From Pseudomonadota bacterium (GTDB taxonomy: Bacteria; Myxococcota; Myxococcia; Myxococcales; Myxococcaceae): 64,000 nt of DNA. Under the pieces are notes generated by a model. That model saw only the letters and a list, made by a program, of their open reading frames with translations. It was not told where the DNA came from and ran no database searches. Shown here one piece after another: positions 26,344 through 34,855 of this stretch (position 1 is the first letter of the stretch; every line of letters starts with the position of its first letter). The stretch spans positions 23,422-87,421 of the forward strand of contig JAFAAN010000129.1 of the NCBI GenBank assembly GCA_023426545.1, written 5' to 3'. The translations under genes and the position numbers were made by a program.

Positions 26344-26693
26344 AGGTCCTGCGTATCGTCACCAATGTCGACACGACGACGCCAGCCGCCGCCATGCGCT
26401 TTTATGGGGACGTCCTCGGACTCGACGTCCTGATGGACATGGGGTGGATCAAAACCTACGGCTCAAGCGAAACGATGACGGTGCAAATCAGCTTCATGTC
26501 GCAAGGGGGCTCAGGCACACCCGTGCCAGACATCTCCATCGAGGTCGACGACCTCGATGCGGCCCTGACTCGCGTGAAGAAGGCGGGAATCCCGATAGAG
26601 TATGGGCCGGCTGACGAGCCTTGGGGCGTGCGCAGATTCTTCGTGCGCGACCCCTTCGGAAGGCTGGTGAACCTGCTCACTCATGCCCCATGA
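26340..26693 (+). CDS. VOC (glyoxalase/bleomycin-resistance/dioxygenase) family protein
   Basis: A 117-residue single-domain vicinal-oxygen-chelate protein. It shows the paired beta-alpha-beta-beta-beta modules: VLRIVTNVDTTTPAAAMRFYGDVLGLDVLMDMGW and ISIEVDDLDAALTRVKKAGIPIEYGP, ending FFVRDPFGRLVNLL with the usual DPFG turn. Members bind a metal or a small hydrophobic molecule. The start is GTG 26340 with AAGGAG upstream; the open frame upstream to 26049 overlaps the AraC gene and is not used. Probably regulated by the AraC protein. Function (detoxification or antibiotic binding) is inferred only from family. Confidence 0.85.
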   Translation: MKVLRIVTNVDTTTPAAAMRFYGDVLGLDVLMDMGWIKTYGSSETMTVQISFMSQGGSGTPVPDISIEVDDLDAALTRVKKAGIPIEYGPADEPWGVRRFFVRDPFGRLVNLLTHAP

Positions 26694-26777
26694 GCCAAGC
26701 GAGGCAGGTCCAGCACAGGCCAGGGCCAGGGGAGCGAACCTGGACCGGCGCCTGCTGGAGCGCACGGAAGAAGCTCC

Positions 26778-27302
26778 CTAGGCCTTCTTCAGCACCGCCA
26801 GGAAGCGGGCATCCGCGACATGGGTCCCCTCGAAGTCCTCCAGCCGCACGGGGATCCACTCGCGGGCCTTGTCGCCTTTCTGCCGGAGCGCCGCGTCCAG
26901 CGCGGTGAACACTTCGGAGGGCGGCTCGCAGATGGCGCGCACGCCGCCCTTCGCCTTCGCGTGGAAGGACACCTGCAGCTCGTTCACCAGCGCCAGGTAG
27001 CGGCCCGGCGGGAAGCGGCGGAAGAGCCACAGGCCCATCGTCAGCTCCATCACCGTCACCTGCACGCCCAGGTACACGCTCTTCACGTGGTTGCGCGTGC
27101 GCCGCTTCAGCGGCACGGACGCCTGCGCGCGAACGTCCGAGGCGTCCTCCACCCGGATGCCCATCACCGCCGACAGCGGGATGATGTTCTTCACCGCCAC
27201 CGTCAGCAGCGCGTTCGCCACGCTCGGTGACACCTGGCGCAGCCGTTCCACGAGGTCCAGTGCAAGCATGACGTTCCCCATCCACCAGCGAAGGGGCGCC
27301 AT
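26778..27302 (-). CDS. hotdog-fold DUF4442-like protein
   Basis: A 174-residue protein resembling DUF4442 hotdog thioesterase-like proteins. An N-terminal helix (LALDLVERLRQVSPSVANALLTVAV) precedes IIPLSAVMGIRVEDAS...RRTRNHVKSVYLGVQVTVMELTMGLWLF, the hotdog helix and strands. Relatives act on acyl-CoA or bind acyl groups; activity here is unproven. ATG 27302 is preceded by GGAGGG; ATG 27281 and 27269 are alternatives. It diverges from the Dps gene. Confidence 0.75.
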   Translation of the reverse strand: MAPLRWWMGNVMLALDLVERLRQVSPSVANALLTVAVKNIIPLSAVMGIRVEDASDVRAQASVPLKRRTRNHVKSVYLGVQVTVMELTMGLWLFRRFPPGRYLALVNELQVSFHAKAKGGVRAICEPPSEVFTALDAALRQKGDKAREWIPVRLEDFEGTHVADARFLAVLKKA

Positions 27303-27491
27303 CGTACCCTCCGCGAGGCCGGTTGCATGCCCTCCGTTCGCCTCCGGAGCCGGAACTGTCAGGCGGAGGGGGCCCGTCCCGGCCGCGCGCCCGATTCCGC
27401 CCGGCCGCCTGCCCCCCAGGCGTCAGACGAGGACTGGCATTCCCGGAAGGAATCCCCACTTTGGAATGACCTTCTGGAGGAGCGGCGCACC

Positions 27492-28043
27492 ATGAACTTT
27501 CCAAGCCATGTGAATCTCCCCACCGACGCCCGTGAGGAGCTGATCGACTCGCTCAACACCCTGCTGGCGGACGCCATCGACCTGCACTGGCAAATCAAGC
27601 AAGCGCACTGGAACATCCGCGGCCGGCACTTCTACAGCCGGCACGAGCTGTTCGACGACGTGGCCAAGCACGTCCGCAAGCAGGCCGATGACTTCGCCGA
27701 GCGCGCAGGCACGCTGGGCGGCTATGCCGAGGGCACCATCCGTCTGGCGGCCAAGAACAGCGAGCTGCCCGAGTACGACCTGCAGGCCGTGGACGGCGAC
27801 GACCACCTCAAGGCCCTGGTGGAGCGCGTCGCCCGCTTCGGCGCCAGCATCCGCAACGGCATCCGCCGCTCCGACGAGCTGAACGACCCCGTCACCTCGG
27901 ACCTGCTCACCCAGACGCTGGGCCAGGTCGAGCTGGACCTCTGGTTCCTGGAGAGCCACCTGTACGGCGAGCCCCGCACGGGCGCGCGCCGCGGCGGGGA
28001 CGTCCGGCCCCAGGGCGCCGCGCCCAGCCCCTCCAACGCCTGA
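27492..28043 (+). CDS. dps: Dps-family ferritin-like protein
   Basis: A 183-residue mini-ferritin that binds and oxidises iron and protects DNA in stationary phase. The diagnostic helix DLHWQIKQAHWNIRG (residues 30-44) with the ferroxidase histidines, and ELFDDVAKHVRKQADDFAERAGTLGG with the paired acidic ligands, match Dps. The C-terminal tail (GARRGGDVRPQG) is basic and Gly-rich, suitable for DNA contact. ATG 27492 has GGAGGAG nine bases upstream; the longer open frame to 27327 is not supported. A terminator follows. Confidence 0.92.
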   Translation: MNFPSHVNLPTDAREELIDSLNTLLADAIDLHWQIKQAHWNIRGRHFYSRHELFDDVAKHVRKQADDFAERAGTLGGYAEGTIRLAAKNSELPEYDLQAVDGDDHLKALVERVARFGASIRNGIRRSDELNDPVTSDLLTQTLGQVELDLWFLESHLYGEPRTGARRGGDVRPQGAAPSPSNA

Positions 28044-28115
28044 GCGGACCGTTGACCACCGGAAGGCCGCCGTGCCTGCTCAAGAGCAAGCGCGCGAGCG
28101 GGCTCCAGCGTATAG

Positions 28116-28147
28116 AAGGCGTCCTCTCACGACGGAGGACGCCTTTT
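28116..28147 (+). terminator. rho-independent terminator after dps
   Basis: An 11-bp stem (28116-28126 with 28135-28145) with an 8-base loop; the right arm runs into TTTT (28144-28147). It ends the Dps transcript and at the same time contains the only good ribosome site (GGAGG, 28134-28138) for the downstream SDR gene. Confidence 0.8.
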
Positions 28148-29006
28148 GACTTCACAGACGCGCATGGATGGGAAGGTGTGCCTCATCACCGGGGCCACCG
28201 GCGGTATCGGCCTGGAGGCGGCCAAGGCGCTCGCGCGCATGGGCGCCACGGTGGTGCTGGTGGGCCGCGACCCCGGCCGCACCGAGGCGGCCGTCGCCGC
28301 CGTGAAGGCGGCCGCGCCCGACGCCCAGGTGGACTGGCTCCGCGCCGACTTGACCTCCTTGAAGTCCGTGCGCGAGCTGGCGCAGACCTTCCGCGACCGC
28401 TACCCGCGGCTGGACGTGCTGCTGAACAACGCGGGGCTCATCATCGACCGGCGGCAGGTGACCGAGGACGGGCTGGAGGCCACCCTGGCCACCAACCACT
28501 TCGCGCCCTTCCTCCTGACGAACCTGCTGCTGGACGTGATGAAGGCCACCGGCCCGGCGCGCATCATCAACGTGTCGTCGGATGCGCACGCCGCGGGCAA
28601 GCTCGACTTCGATGACCTGCAGAGCGAGCGGAGCTATATCGGCTTCCGCGTGTACGGCACGTCGAAGCTGGCCAACATCCTGTTCACCCGCGCGCTGGCG
28701 AAGCGGCTGGAGGGCACGCGGGTGACGGCCAACGCCCTGCACCCGGGCGTGGTGCGCACGGGCTTCGGCCACAACACCCAGGGGTTCTTCCGCCACGTCG
28801 TCAAGCTGGGCGCGGCGTTCATGATTTCGGCGGAGAAGGGAGCGCGGACGTCCGTGTACCTGGCGTCCTCGCCCGAAGTGGAAGCAGTGTCCGGGCAGTA
28901 CTTCTACAAATGCCGCCCGAAGAAGCCGTCGTCCGCGGCGCGGGACGACGCCCTCGCGGAGCGGCTCTGGCAGGTGAGCGAGCAGCTCACGGGAGTCAAG
29001 GGATGA
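28146..29006 (+). CDS. short-chain dehydrogenase/reductase (retinol-dehydrogenase-like)
   Basis: A 286-residue NAD(P)-dependent oxidoreductase. It has the Rossmann loop LITGATGGIG, the NNAG block (LLNNAGLI), the catalytic serine strand NVSSDAH, and YGTSKLAN with the YxxxK pair. The order and the HPGVVRTGFG region match retinol-dehydrogenase-like SDRs. TTG 28146 is given as start because GGAGGA lies 6 bases upstream; ATG 28164 (MDGKVCLITG) also fits the family but has no ribosome site. Its end overlaps the GST start in ATGA, so the two are coupled. Confidence 0.9.
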   Translation: MTSQTRMDGKVCLITGATGGIGLEAAKALARMGATVVLVGRDPGRTEAAVAAVKAAAPDAQVDWLRADLTSLKSVRELAQTFRDRYPRLDVLLNNAGLIIDRRQVTEDGLEATLATNHFAPFLLTNLLLDVMKATGPARIINVSSDAHAAGKLDFDDLQSERSYIGFRVYGTSKLANILFTRALAKRLEGTRVTANALHPGVVRTGFGHNTQGFFRHVVKLGAAFMISAEKGARTSVYLASSPEVEAVSGQYFYKCRPKKPSSAARDDALAERLWQVSEQLTGVKG

Positions 29007-29632
29007 TCGACCTGTATACGTTCGCGACGCCCAACGGGCAGAAGGTCTCCATCGCCCTGGAGGAGCTGGGCCTCCAGTACAAGACGCACGTGGTGGACAT
29101 CACGAAGGGCGAGCAGTTCAAGCCCGAGTTCCTGGCCATCAACCCCAACAACAAGATTCCGGCCATCGTCGACCACGCGACGCAAGACCACCGCCCGCTC
29201 ACCGTCTTCGAGTCGGGCGCCATCCTCATCTACCTGGCGGAGAAGACGGGCAAGCTCCTGCCGTCCAATCCGCGCGGCCGGGCCGCGGTCCTGGAGTGGC
29301 TGATGTTCCAGATGGGCGGCGCGGGCCCCATGTTCGGCCAGCTCAACCACTTCGCCCGCTTCGCATCCAAGAAGGTGCCCTACGGCATCGAGCGCTACCA
29401 CGGTGAGTCCAAGCGGCTGGTGGGCGTGCTCGACGGCAAGCTGGGCACGGGGGACTATGTCGCGGGCCGCTACTCCATCGCGGACATCGCGCTGTACCCG
29501 TGGGTGGCGAGCACCCACGCCCACTTCCCCGAGCTGTTCCGGGGCCGGAGCAACATCGCGCAGTGGCTCCACCGCGTGGGCAGCCGGCCCGCCGTGGAGC
29601 GCGGCATGAAGGTGCCCCAGCTCGACAAGTAG
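29003..29632 (+). CDS. glutathione S-transferase (YfcG/Nu-class-like)
   Basis: A 209-residue GST. The N-terminal TFATPNGQKVSIALEELGL has the Asn-Gly pair where the Nu-class/YfcG enzymes keep their active site, which often act as disulfide-bond reductases. ESGAILIYLAEKTGKL is the glutathione-binding segment, and the C-terminal helical half ends with YSIADIALYPWVAS. It overlaps the SDR gene by 4 bases (ATGA). An SDR and GST translated together suggests handling of one electrophilic carbonyl compound, but that is inference. Confidence 0.9.
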   Translation: MIDLYTFATPNGQKVSIALEELGLQYKTHVVDITKGEQFKPEFLAINPNNKIPAIVDHATQDHRPLTVFESGAILIYLAEKTGKLLPSNPRGRAAVLEWLMFQMGGAGPMFGQLNHFARFASKKVPYGIERYHGESKRLVGVLDGKLGTGDYVAGRYSIADIALYPWVASTHAHFPELFRGRSNIAQWLHRVGSRPAVERGMKVPQLDK

Positions 29633-29698
29633 TCCCCCTGCCCTCCCCGGGGCATGGTGGCTGGATGGCCGCCGTGCCCCCAGGTGTTTCTCCCAGTC

Positions 29699-31165
29699 AT
29701 GGCCACGCTCGAACAGCTCCGCTTCGACAACACCTATGCACGCCTGCCCGCCGGGTTCGGCGCGCGCGTCCAGCCCAGCCCCTTCCCAGACGCGAAGCTG
29801 GCGAGCGTCAACCCCGCCGCCTTGAAGCTCCTGGACCTGGCGCCCGAGGAGGCACGGCGGCCGGAGCTCGTCGCCGCGCTGGGCGGCGCCCAGCCCCTGC
29901 CCGGCATGGAGCCCTTTGCCATGGTGTACGCGGGGCACCAGTTCGGCGTGTACGTGCCCCGGCTGGGCGACGGCCGCGCCCTGCTGCTGGGCGAGGTCCG
30001 CAACGCCGCCGGCGCGAAGTGGGACTTGCACCTCAAGGGGGGAGGCCCCACGCCCTTCTCGCGCGGCGGCGACGGGCGCGCGGTGCTGCGCTCCACCATC
30101 CGCGAGTACCTGTGTGGCGAGGCCATGCACGGCCTGGGCATCCCCACCACGCGCGGCCTGTGCATCATCGGCAGCCAGGAGCCCGTGTACCGCGAGGCGG
30201 TGGAGACCGGCGCGATGCTGGTGCGGATGGCGCCGTCTCACGTGCGCTTCGGCACCTTCGAGTTCTTCCACCACACCGAGCAGCCCGGGCATGTCGCCAC
30301 GCTGGCGGACCACGTCATCGCCGAGCACTTCCCGCACCTGGCGGGGCAGGAGGGGCGCCACGCGCGCTTCTACGCGGAGGTGGTGGAGCGCACCGCGCGG
30401 CTGATTGCACAGTGGCAGGCGGTGGGCTTCGCCCACGGGGTGATGAACACGGACAACATGTCCATCCTCGGCCTCACGCTGGACTACGGGCCGTTCGGCT
30501 TCATGGACGACTTCGAGCCGGGCTTCATCTGCAACCACTCCGACGACCGGGGCCGCTACGCCTTCGACCAGCAGCCGCGCATCGGCCTGTGGAACCTGGC
30601 CTGCCTGGGCGAAGCGCTGCTCACCCTCATCACGGAGGACGAGGCCCGCGCGGCCCTGGGCACCTACCAGCCCACCTTCAACGCCCACTTTCTGGCGCTG
30701 ATGCGCGCGAAGCTTGGCCTGCGGGAGCCCCGCGAAGAGGACCGCGAGCTGGTGAGCCAGCTCTTCACCTGCATGGCCGAAGCGCGAGTGGACTACACGC
30801 GCTTCTTCCGCGCGCTCTGCCGGTTCTCCTCGGAGGACGCGGCGGCGCCGGGGCCCGTGCGCGCGCTGTTCTCCACGCCCGCGGGCTTCGATGCGTGGTC
30901 CGGACAGTACCGGGCGCGGCTGGCCGCCGAGGGCAGCGTGGACGCCGAGCGCCACGCGCGCATGGACCGGACCAACCCCAGGTACGTGCTGCGCAACTGG
31001 GTGGCCCAGGAGGCCATCTCCCGCGCCGAGGCCGGGGACTTCTCGCTCGTGGACCGGCTGCTCGGCGTGCTGGCGGACCCCTTCGCGGAGCACCCTGACG
31101 CGGAGCCCTATGCGGCGGCGCCCCCGGCCTGGGGCCGGCACCTGGCGGTGAGCTGCAGCTCCTGA
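29699..31165 (+). CDS. selO: SelO-family protein adenylyltransferase
   Basis: A 488-residue pseudokinase-fold enzyme that transfers AMP from ATP to proteins (AMPylation). The order is as in SelO/YdiU: ALGGAQPLPGMEPFAMVYAGHQFG, KGGGPTPFSRGGDGRAVLRSTIREYL, HGVMNTDNMSILGLTLDYGPFGFMDDF (the metal-binding Asn and Asp) and a C-terminal SCSS. Cys near the end is conserved as a redox partner in this family. ATG 29699 is used because the protein aligns from ATLEQLRFDN; the open frame to 29654 is not coding. It is followed by the pyrophosphatase gene. Confidence 0.93.
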   Translation: MATLEQLRFDNTYARLPAGFGARVQPSPFPDAKLASVNPAALKLLDLAPEEARRPELVAALGGAQPLPGMEPFAMVYAGHQFGVYVPRLGDGRALLLGEVRNAAGAKWDLHLKGGGPTPFSRGGDGRAVLRSTIREYLCGEAMHGLGIPTTRGLCIIGSQEPVYREAVETGAMLVRMAPSHVRFGTFEFFHHTEQPGHVATLADHVIAEHFPHLAGQEGRHARFYAEVVERTARLIAQWQAVGFAHGVMNTDNMSILGLTLDYGPFGFMDDFEPGFICNHSDDRGRYAFDQQPRIGLWNLACLGEALLTLITEDEARAALGTYQPTFNAHFLALMRAKLGLREPREEDRELVSQLFTCMAEARVDYTRFFRALCRFSSEDAAAPGPVRALFSTPAGFDAWSGQYRARLAAEGSVDAERHARMDRTNPRYVLRNWVAQEAISRAEAGDFSLVDRLLGVLADPFAEHPDAEPYAAAPPAWGRHLAVSCSS

Positions 31166-31200
31166 CGCTCCGCCGCCCGAAGGGTTGAGGAGGCGAAGCT

Positions 31201-31224
31201 TCCGGCAAGGACGCGCTTGCCGGA
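31201..31224 (+). other. 9-bp hairpin before the pyrophosphatase gene
   Basis: TCCGGCAAG (31201-31209) pairs with CTTGCCGGA (31216-31224) across a 6-base loop, 30 bases upstream of the pyrophosphatase ATG and 36 bases after selO. There is no T run. It could end or protect the selO mRNA, or limit the pyrophosphatase ribosome site, which is otherwise poor. Confidence 0.4.
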
Positions 31225-31253
31225 GGGCAGCGCCGGCCCAACCTTTGCTGTCC

Positions 31254-31784
31254 ATGGCGACGGACCTGACCCGGCTGCCCTTGCGGGGGAAGCAAGGCGC
31301 ATTTCACGTCATCGTCGAGTCTCCCCGGGGCTCCACGGTGAAGCTCAAGTACGACCCGGCGCTGAGGGCCTTCACGCTCTCCCGGCCCCTCACGCGGGGG
31401 CTGTGCTACCCCTTCGACTGGGGCTTCATCCCCTCCACCCAGGGGCCTGACGGGGACCCGCTGGATGCCATGGTGTACTGGGATGACGCGAGCTGGCCCG
31501 GCGTGGTGCTGCCCTGCCGCGCGCTCGGCGTGCTCCAGGTGGACCAGAAGCAGCGCGGCGGCGGACGCGAGCGCAATGACCGCATCCTCGCCGTCCCCAT
31601 CACGCCGTCCCGCGTGGGGCACCTGACGGACCTCCACCAGCTGCCACGGCGCGAGCGCGAGGAGCTGGAGCACTTCTTCCTCGCCGCCGTGCACTTCGAG
31701 GACAAGGACGCGCGCATCCTGGGCTGGGAGGGCCCCGAGGGCGCCGAGCGGATGCTGCGCCAGTACGGCACCGCGGAGGAATAG
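31254..31784 (+). CDS. ppa: inorganic pyrophosphatase (family I-like)
   Basis: A 176-residue enzyme that hydrolyses pyrophosphate. It shows YPFDWGFIPSTQGPDGDPLDAMV, the family signature DxDPxDxxV, with the metal aspartates. The surrounding FHVIVESPRGSTVKLKYDP also fits. It is slightly shorter than average, and some residues around the site differ from the E. coli enzyme, so substrate range is uncertain. ATG 31254 has no strong ribosome site. The next gene starts directly after its stop (TAG then ATG 31785), an operon with a polyphosphate-binding CHAD protein. Confidence 0.85.
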   Translation: MATDLTRLPLRGKQGAFHVIVESPRGSTVKLKYDPALRAFTLSRPLTRGLCYPFDWGFIPSTQGPDGDPLDAMVYWDDASWPGVVLPCRALGVLQVDQKQRGGGRERNDRILAVPITPSRVGHLTDLHQLPRREREELEHFFLAAVHFEDKDARILGWEGPEGAERMLRQYGTAEE

Positions 31785-32681
31785 ATGGCCCAACCCACGC
31801 CCATCCGGGGGCTCGGCCCCGACAGCCGCCTGGGGGACGCCGCGCGCCGCATCCTCGCCGGCCGGCTCGCGGACGTCCGCAAGCCCGAGGCCGGCTTCCA
31901 GGAGGCAGTAGATGACACCTCCGTCCACGACATGCGCGTGGCCACCCGGCGCCTGCGCGCGGCCCTGAAAATCTTCCGGCCGCTGGGCGGCATGAAGAAG
32001 CTGGAGCGCGACGTGAAGCGCATCCAGGACGCGCTGGGCGGCGTGCGGGACGTGCACGTCCAGTCCGCGTGGCTGGCGAGCGTGGCCCAGAAGGTGAACA
32101 AGAAGCCCCAGGTGCGCGCCGGCATCCAGGCCCTGCGAGCGCAGCGGCTGGCCGCGCTGGAGTCACACGAGGCCCAGCTCCACGCGGAGCTGGAGCGCTG
32201 GGTGGACAGGACGGTGCCGCGCCTGCTGCGCAAGCTGGACGCGCTCAATGACCCACACCGCTTCGGCGGCCGCCGCGTCCGGGACGGCCTGCGCCTGCGC
32301 CTGCGGCGCGTGCAGAAGCGAATCGACTCCTACCTGGACGCGGGCGACGCGGCCTCCGCCCATGCGCTGCGCAAGGAGCTGAAGCGGCTGCGCTACGAGC
32401 TGGAGATCTTCCAGCCCGCCATCCGGCGCACGCTCGACGCGCTGCTGGAGGTGCTCGTTCCCCTCCAGGACGGCCTGGGCGAGCTGCATGACGCCGACGT
32501 GCGGCTGGAGCTGTTCGAGCGGCTCGCCGCGGAGTCCCCGCCCCGGGAGCGCAAGTCCGCCCGGGCCCTGCTGCCGCTCGTGCGCGAGGAGCGGACGAAG
32601 CACGCGGCGGAGATTGCCCGCGAAGTCCAGCGCTGGCGCACGGAGGAGATTCCCCGGCGGCTGCGCCGCATGCTGGCGTGA
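31785..32681 (+). CDS. CHAD-domain (conserved histidine alpha-helical) protein
   Basis: A 298-residue all-helical protein with the CHAD signature: VHDMRVATRRLRAALKIF and HALRKELKRLRYELEIF, in which His and Arg/Lys repeat along helices. CHAD domains bind inorganic polyphosphate through this basic surface. The start follows the pyrophosphatase stop with no gap. Together they form a likely polyphosphate/pyrophosphate pair. No CYTH domain is fused or adjacent, unlike many CHAD genes. Confidence 0.9.
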   Translation: MAQPTPIRGLGPDSRLGDAARRILAGRLADVRKPEAGFQEAVDDTSVHDMRVATRRLRAALKIFRPLGGMKKLERDVKRIQDALGGVRDVHVQSAWLASVAQKVNKKPQVRAGIQALRAQRLAALESHEAQLHAELERWVDRTVPRLLRKLDALNDPHRFGGRRVRDGLRLRLRRVQKRIDSYLDAGDAASAHALRKELKRLRYELEIFQPAIRRTLDALLEVLVPLQDGLGELHDADVRLELFERLAAESPPRERKSARALLPLVREERTKHAAEIAREVQRWRTEEIPRRLRRMLA

Positions 32682-32731
32682 CGGGACACCTGACGGGCAC
32701 CAACCCGTTCAGAGCCCTGCGTCCCAATCCC

Positions 32732-33433
32732 TCACATGTAATTGAAGGGCATGCTGATGGAGAGGGTGTGGAGGAGCTGGTCCGTCTTCGCGGAGGGCCG
32801 GCGCGTGAAGGCGTTGAGGTAGCCCACCTCCACGGACGCGTGGTCTCCGTACTTCCACCCCGCCCCCAGGAACACGCGGTTCATGTCGAAGCCCGCGCCG
32901 GGGCCGCGCTCCACCGAGTTGAGGTGGTAGTAGACCTCATCCCAGACGATGAGGGACAGCCGGCCCTCGGCCGCCACGGGCCTCGCGGCGCGAAGCATGA
33001 CCCGCGCCCGGAGGGAGACTTCCGTCGTCCCGGGCAGGAAGCGCTGCTCCAGGCGCGCACGCAGCGTCCCGCGCACCGGCCCCAGCGTCGGCGTGTAGAG
33101 ATATTGCTGGTAGAGCCGGCTCTCCCCCTGCCGCAGGGCCGGGTCTCCGTCCCAGACCCAGAGCGGAATCCAGCCGTAGCCCAGCCACAGCGACATGTCC
33201 TGGCCGAGTCGCAGCCCACCCGCGGAGCGGAGGACGGCGCGGGCATCGTCCTTGCCGAAGCGCGGCTGGGCCTCCAGGTAATAGAGGACGTCGTCCCCGA
33301 TGCCGCCCTGTGCCGTCACGGTGTACCAGAGCTGGGCTTCCGCGCGGACGGGCCGGGCCTCCACGGCGCCGAGGGGAACGACGAACAACAGACCGATGAG
33401 CGACAGCAGCGTCTCCGGGCGCAGGGTCCCCAT
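32732..33433 (-). CDS. outer-membrane DUF2490-like beta-barrel protein
   Basis: A 233-residue exported protein with a signal peptide (LLSLIGLLFVVPLGAVEA) and then a series of amphipathic strands typical of the DUF2490 family: AQLWYTVTAQGGIGDDVLYYLEAQPRFG, LRLGQDMSLWLGYGWIPLW, and RARLEQRFLPG. It ends in a hydrophobic-aromatic stretch (SISMPFNYM). A small outer-membrane barrel is likely; the cargo is unknown. The ATG at 33433 has a signal peptide directly; a much longer open frame to 34822 overlaps an Hsp70-like gene and is rejected. It converges with the CHAD gene. Confidence 0.75.
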   Translation of the reverse strand: MGTLRPETLLSLIGLLFVVPLGAVEARPVRAEAQLWYTVTAQGGIGDDVLYYLEAQPRFGKDDARAVLRSAGGLRLGQDMSLWLGYGWIPLWVWDGDPALRQGESRLYQQYLYTPTLGPVRGTLRARLEQRFLPGTTEVSLRARVMLRAARPVAAEGRLSLIVWDEVYYHLNSVERGPGAGFDMNRVFLGAGWKYGDHASVEVGYLNAFTRRPSAKTDQLLHTLSISMPFNYM

Positions 33434-33577
33434 GCCTGGAGCATGGAATGGGAGATGCGACGGTCGCAAGCGCGGCGGTGGGCTGCACCTGCGCCCGTCT
33501 CCCTGGCCACCCTCCTCCATTCGTTGGTGCACGAAGCGCTGTCCAAGGGAGACCTTTGGCGATAAGGGGCGCCCCCC

Positions 33578-34834
33578 ATGCGTGCGTGCGGACTCGATTT
33601 CGGAACCAGCAACACCGCCGCGGCCCTGCCCGACGGCACGGTGCTCCCCCTGCAACCCCATACCCCGGAGGCGCGTCTCTTCCGCTCCGTCCTCTTCTTC
33701 CCGGATGACGAGCAGGAAATCCACGCCGGCGCCGACGCCATCCACCGCTACCTGGAGGACAACACGGGACGCTTCATCCAGTCCGTGAAGTCCTTCCTCC
33801 ACTCCAGCTCCTTCCGCGCCACCCAGGTGAAGGGGCGCACGTACACCATCGAGGAGCTGGTGGCCGTGCTGCTGCGCCGCGTGCGGGACGCCGCCGCGGG
33901 CCCCATGGGCGGCGCGCCGGAGGCCGTGGTGCTCGGCCGTCCCGCCGTCTTCACGCCAGACCCGGCCGCGGATGCCCTGGCCCAGCAGCGCCTGCTGCGC
34001 GCCGCGGAGCTCGCGGGCTTCCAGCACGTGCAGTTCCTCATCGAGCCCATCGCCGCCGCGCTCGCCTACGAGGCGCAGCTCACCCGCGACGAGCTGGTCC
34101 TGGTGGCGGACTTCGGCGCCGGCACCACCGACCTCACCCTGATGCGGCTGGGCCCCCACCGCCGGGGCAACCCGGACCGGCGCCAGGACGTGGTGGGCTC
34201 CGCGGGCGTGCGCATCGGCGGTGACCGCTTCGACGCCGAAATCATGCGCCACAAGCTGCTGCCCCGCTTCGGCGCGGGCTCCACCTACCGGGTGCGCGGC
34301 TTCAGCGACAAGCGGCTGCCCATTCCCCAGCACATCCTGGCGAAGCTGCTCTCCTGGCACGAGATGTCCTTCATCCGGGAGAAGTCCACCCAGGAGCTGC
34401 TGGAGACCATGCTCGACACGAGCGACCGCAAGGCGGAAATCCAGGCCCTGTACGACCTCGTCATGGACAACCTGGGCTACCGCCTCTTCCGCGCCATCGA
34501 AGCGGCCAAGGTGCGCCTGTCCAAAGAGGACGAGGCCACGGTGGACTTCGATGAGGCCCGCATCCTCCTCCACGAGCCCATCACCCGCGCGGAGTTCGAT
34601 GCCTACAGCCAGCCGCTGCTGGATGAGCTGGACCAGTGCACCGCGCGCCTGCTGGAGCAGCACGCGGAGGCGAAGGACATCGACGCGGTGTTCCTCACCG
34701 GCGGCTCCTCGCAGATTCCCGCAGTGCGCCAGCTCTACGTGCGCCGCTTCGGCGAGGCGCGCGTGCGCACCGCGGACGCCTTCACCTCCGTGGCGGAGGG
34801 GCTCGGGCGCGCCGCGGCGCACCTGTCCGTCTGA
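33578..34834 (+). CDS. Hsp70-family protein (YegD-like)
   Basis: A 418-residue actin/Hsp70-fold ATPase with only the nucleotide-binding half of DnaK. The phosphate loops are visible: GLDFGTSNTAAAL near the start, FLIEPIAAALAYE, VLVADFGAGTTDLTLM, and the adenosine motif FLTGGSSQIP. It lacks a DnaK-like substrate-binding domain, as in YegD. Function in these proteins is not established; a chaperone-like or regulatory role is possible. It stands alone between an outer-membrane protein (minus strand) and the cassette-1 lipoprotein (minus strand). Confidence 0.88.
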   Translation: MRACGLDFGTSNTAAALPDGTVLPLQPHTPEARLFRSVLFFPDDEQEIHAGADAIHRYLEDNTGRFIQSVKSFLHSSSFRATQVKGRTYTIEELVAVLLRRVRDAAAGPMGGAPEAVVLGRPAVFTPDPAADALAQQRLLRAAELAGFQHVQFLIEPIAAALAYEAQLTRDELVLVADFGAGTTDLTLMRLGPHRRGNPDRRQDVVGSAGVRIGGDRFDAEIMRHKLLPRFGAGSTYRVRGFSDKRLPIPQHILAKLLSWHEMSFIREKSTQELLETMLDTSDRKAEIQALYDLVMDNLGYRLFRAIEAAKVRLSKEDEATVDFDEARILLHEPITRAEFDAYSQPLLDELDQCTARLLEQHAEAKDIDAVFLTGGSSQIPAVRQLYVRRFGEARVRTADAFTSVAEGLGRAAAHLSV

Positions 34835-34855
34835 GCCAGACGTCCGGGACGGGGC

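Noticed and set aside
33434..34822. N-terminal extension of the DUF2490-like protein to 34822
   Set aside because: It overlaps the whole Hsp70-like gene on the other strand; a signal peptide begins at 33433.
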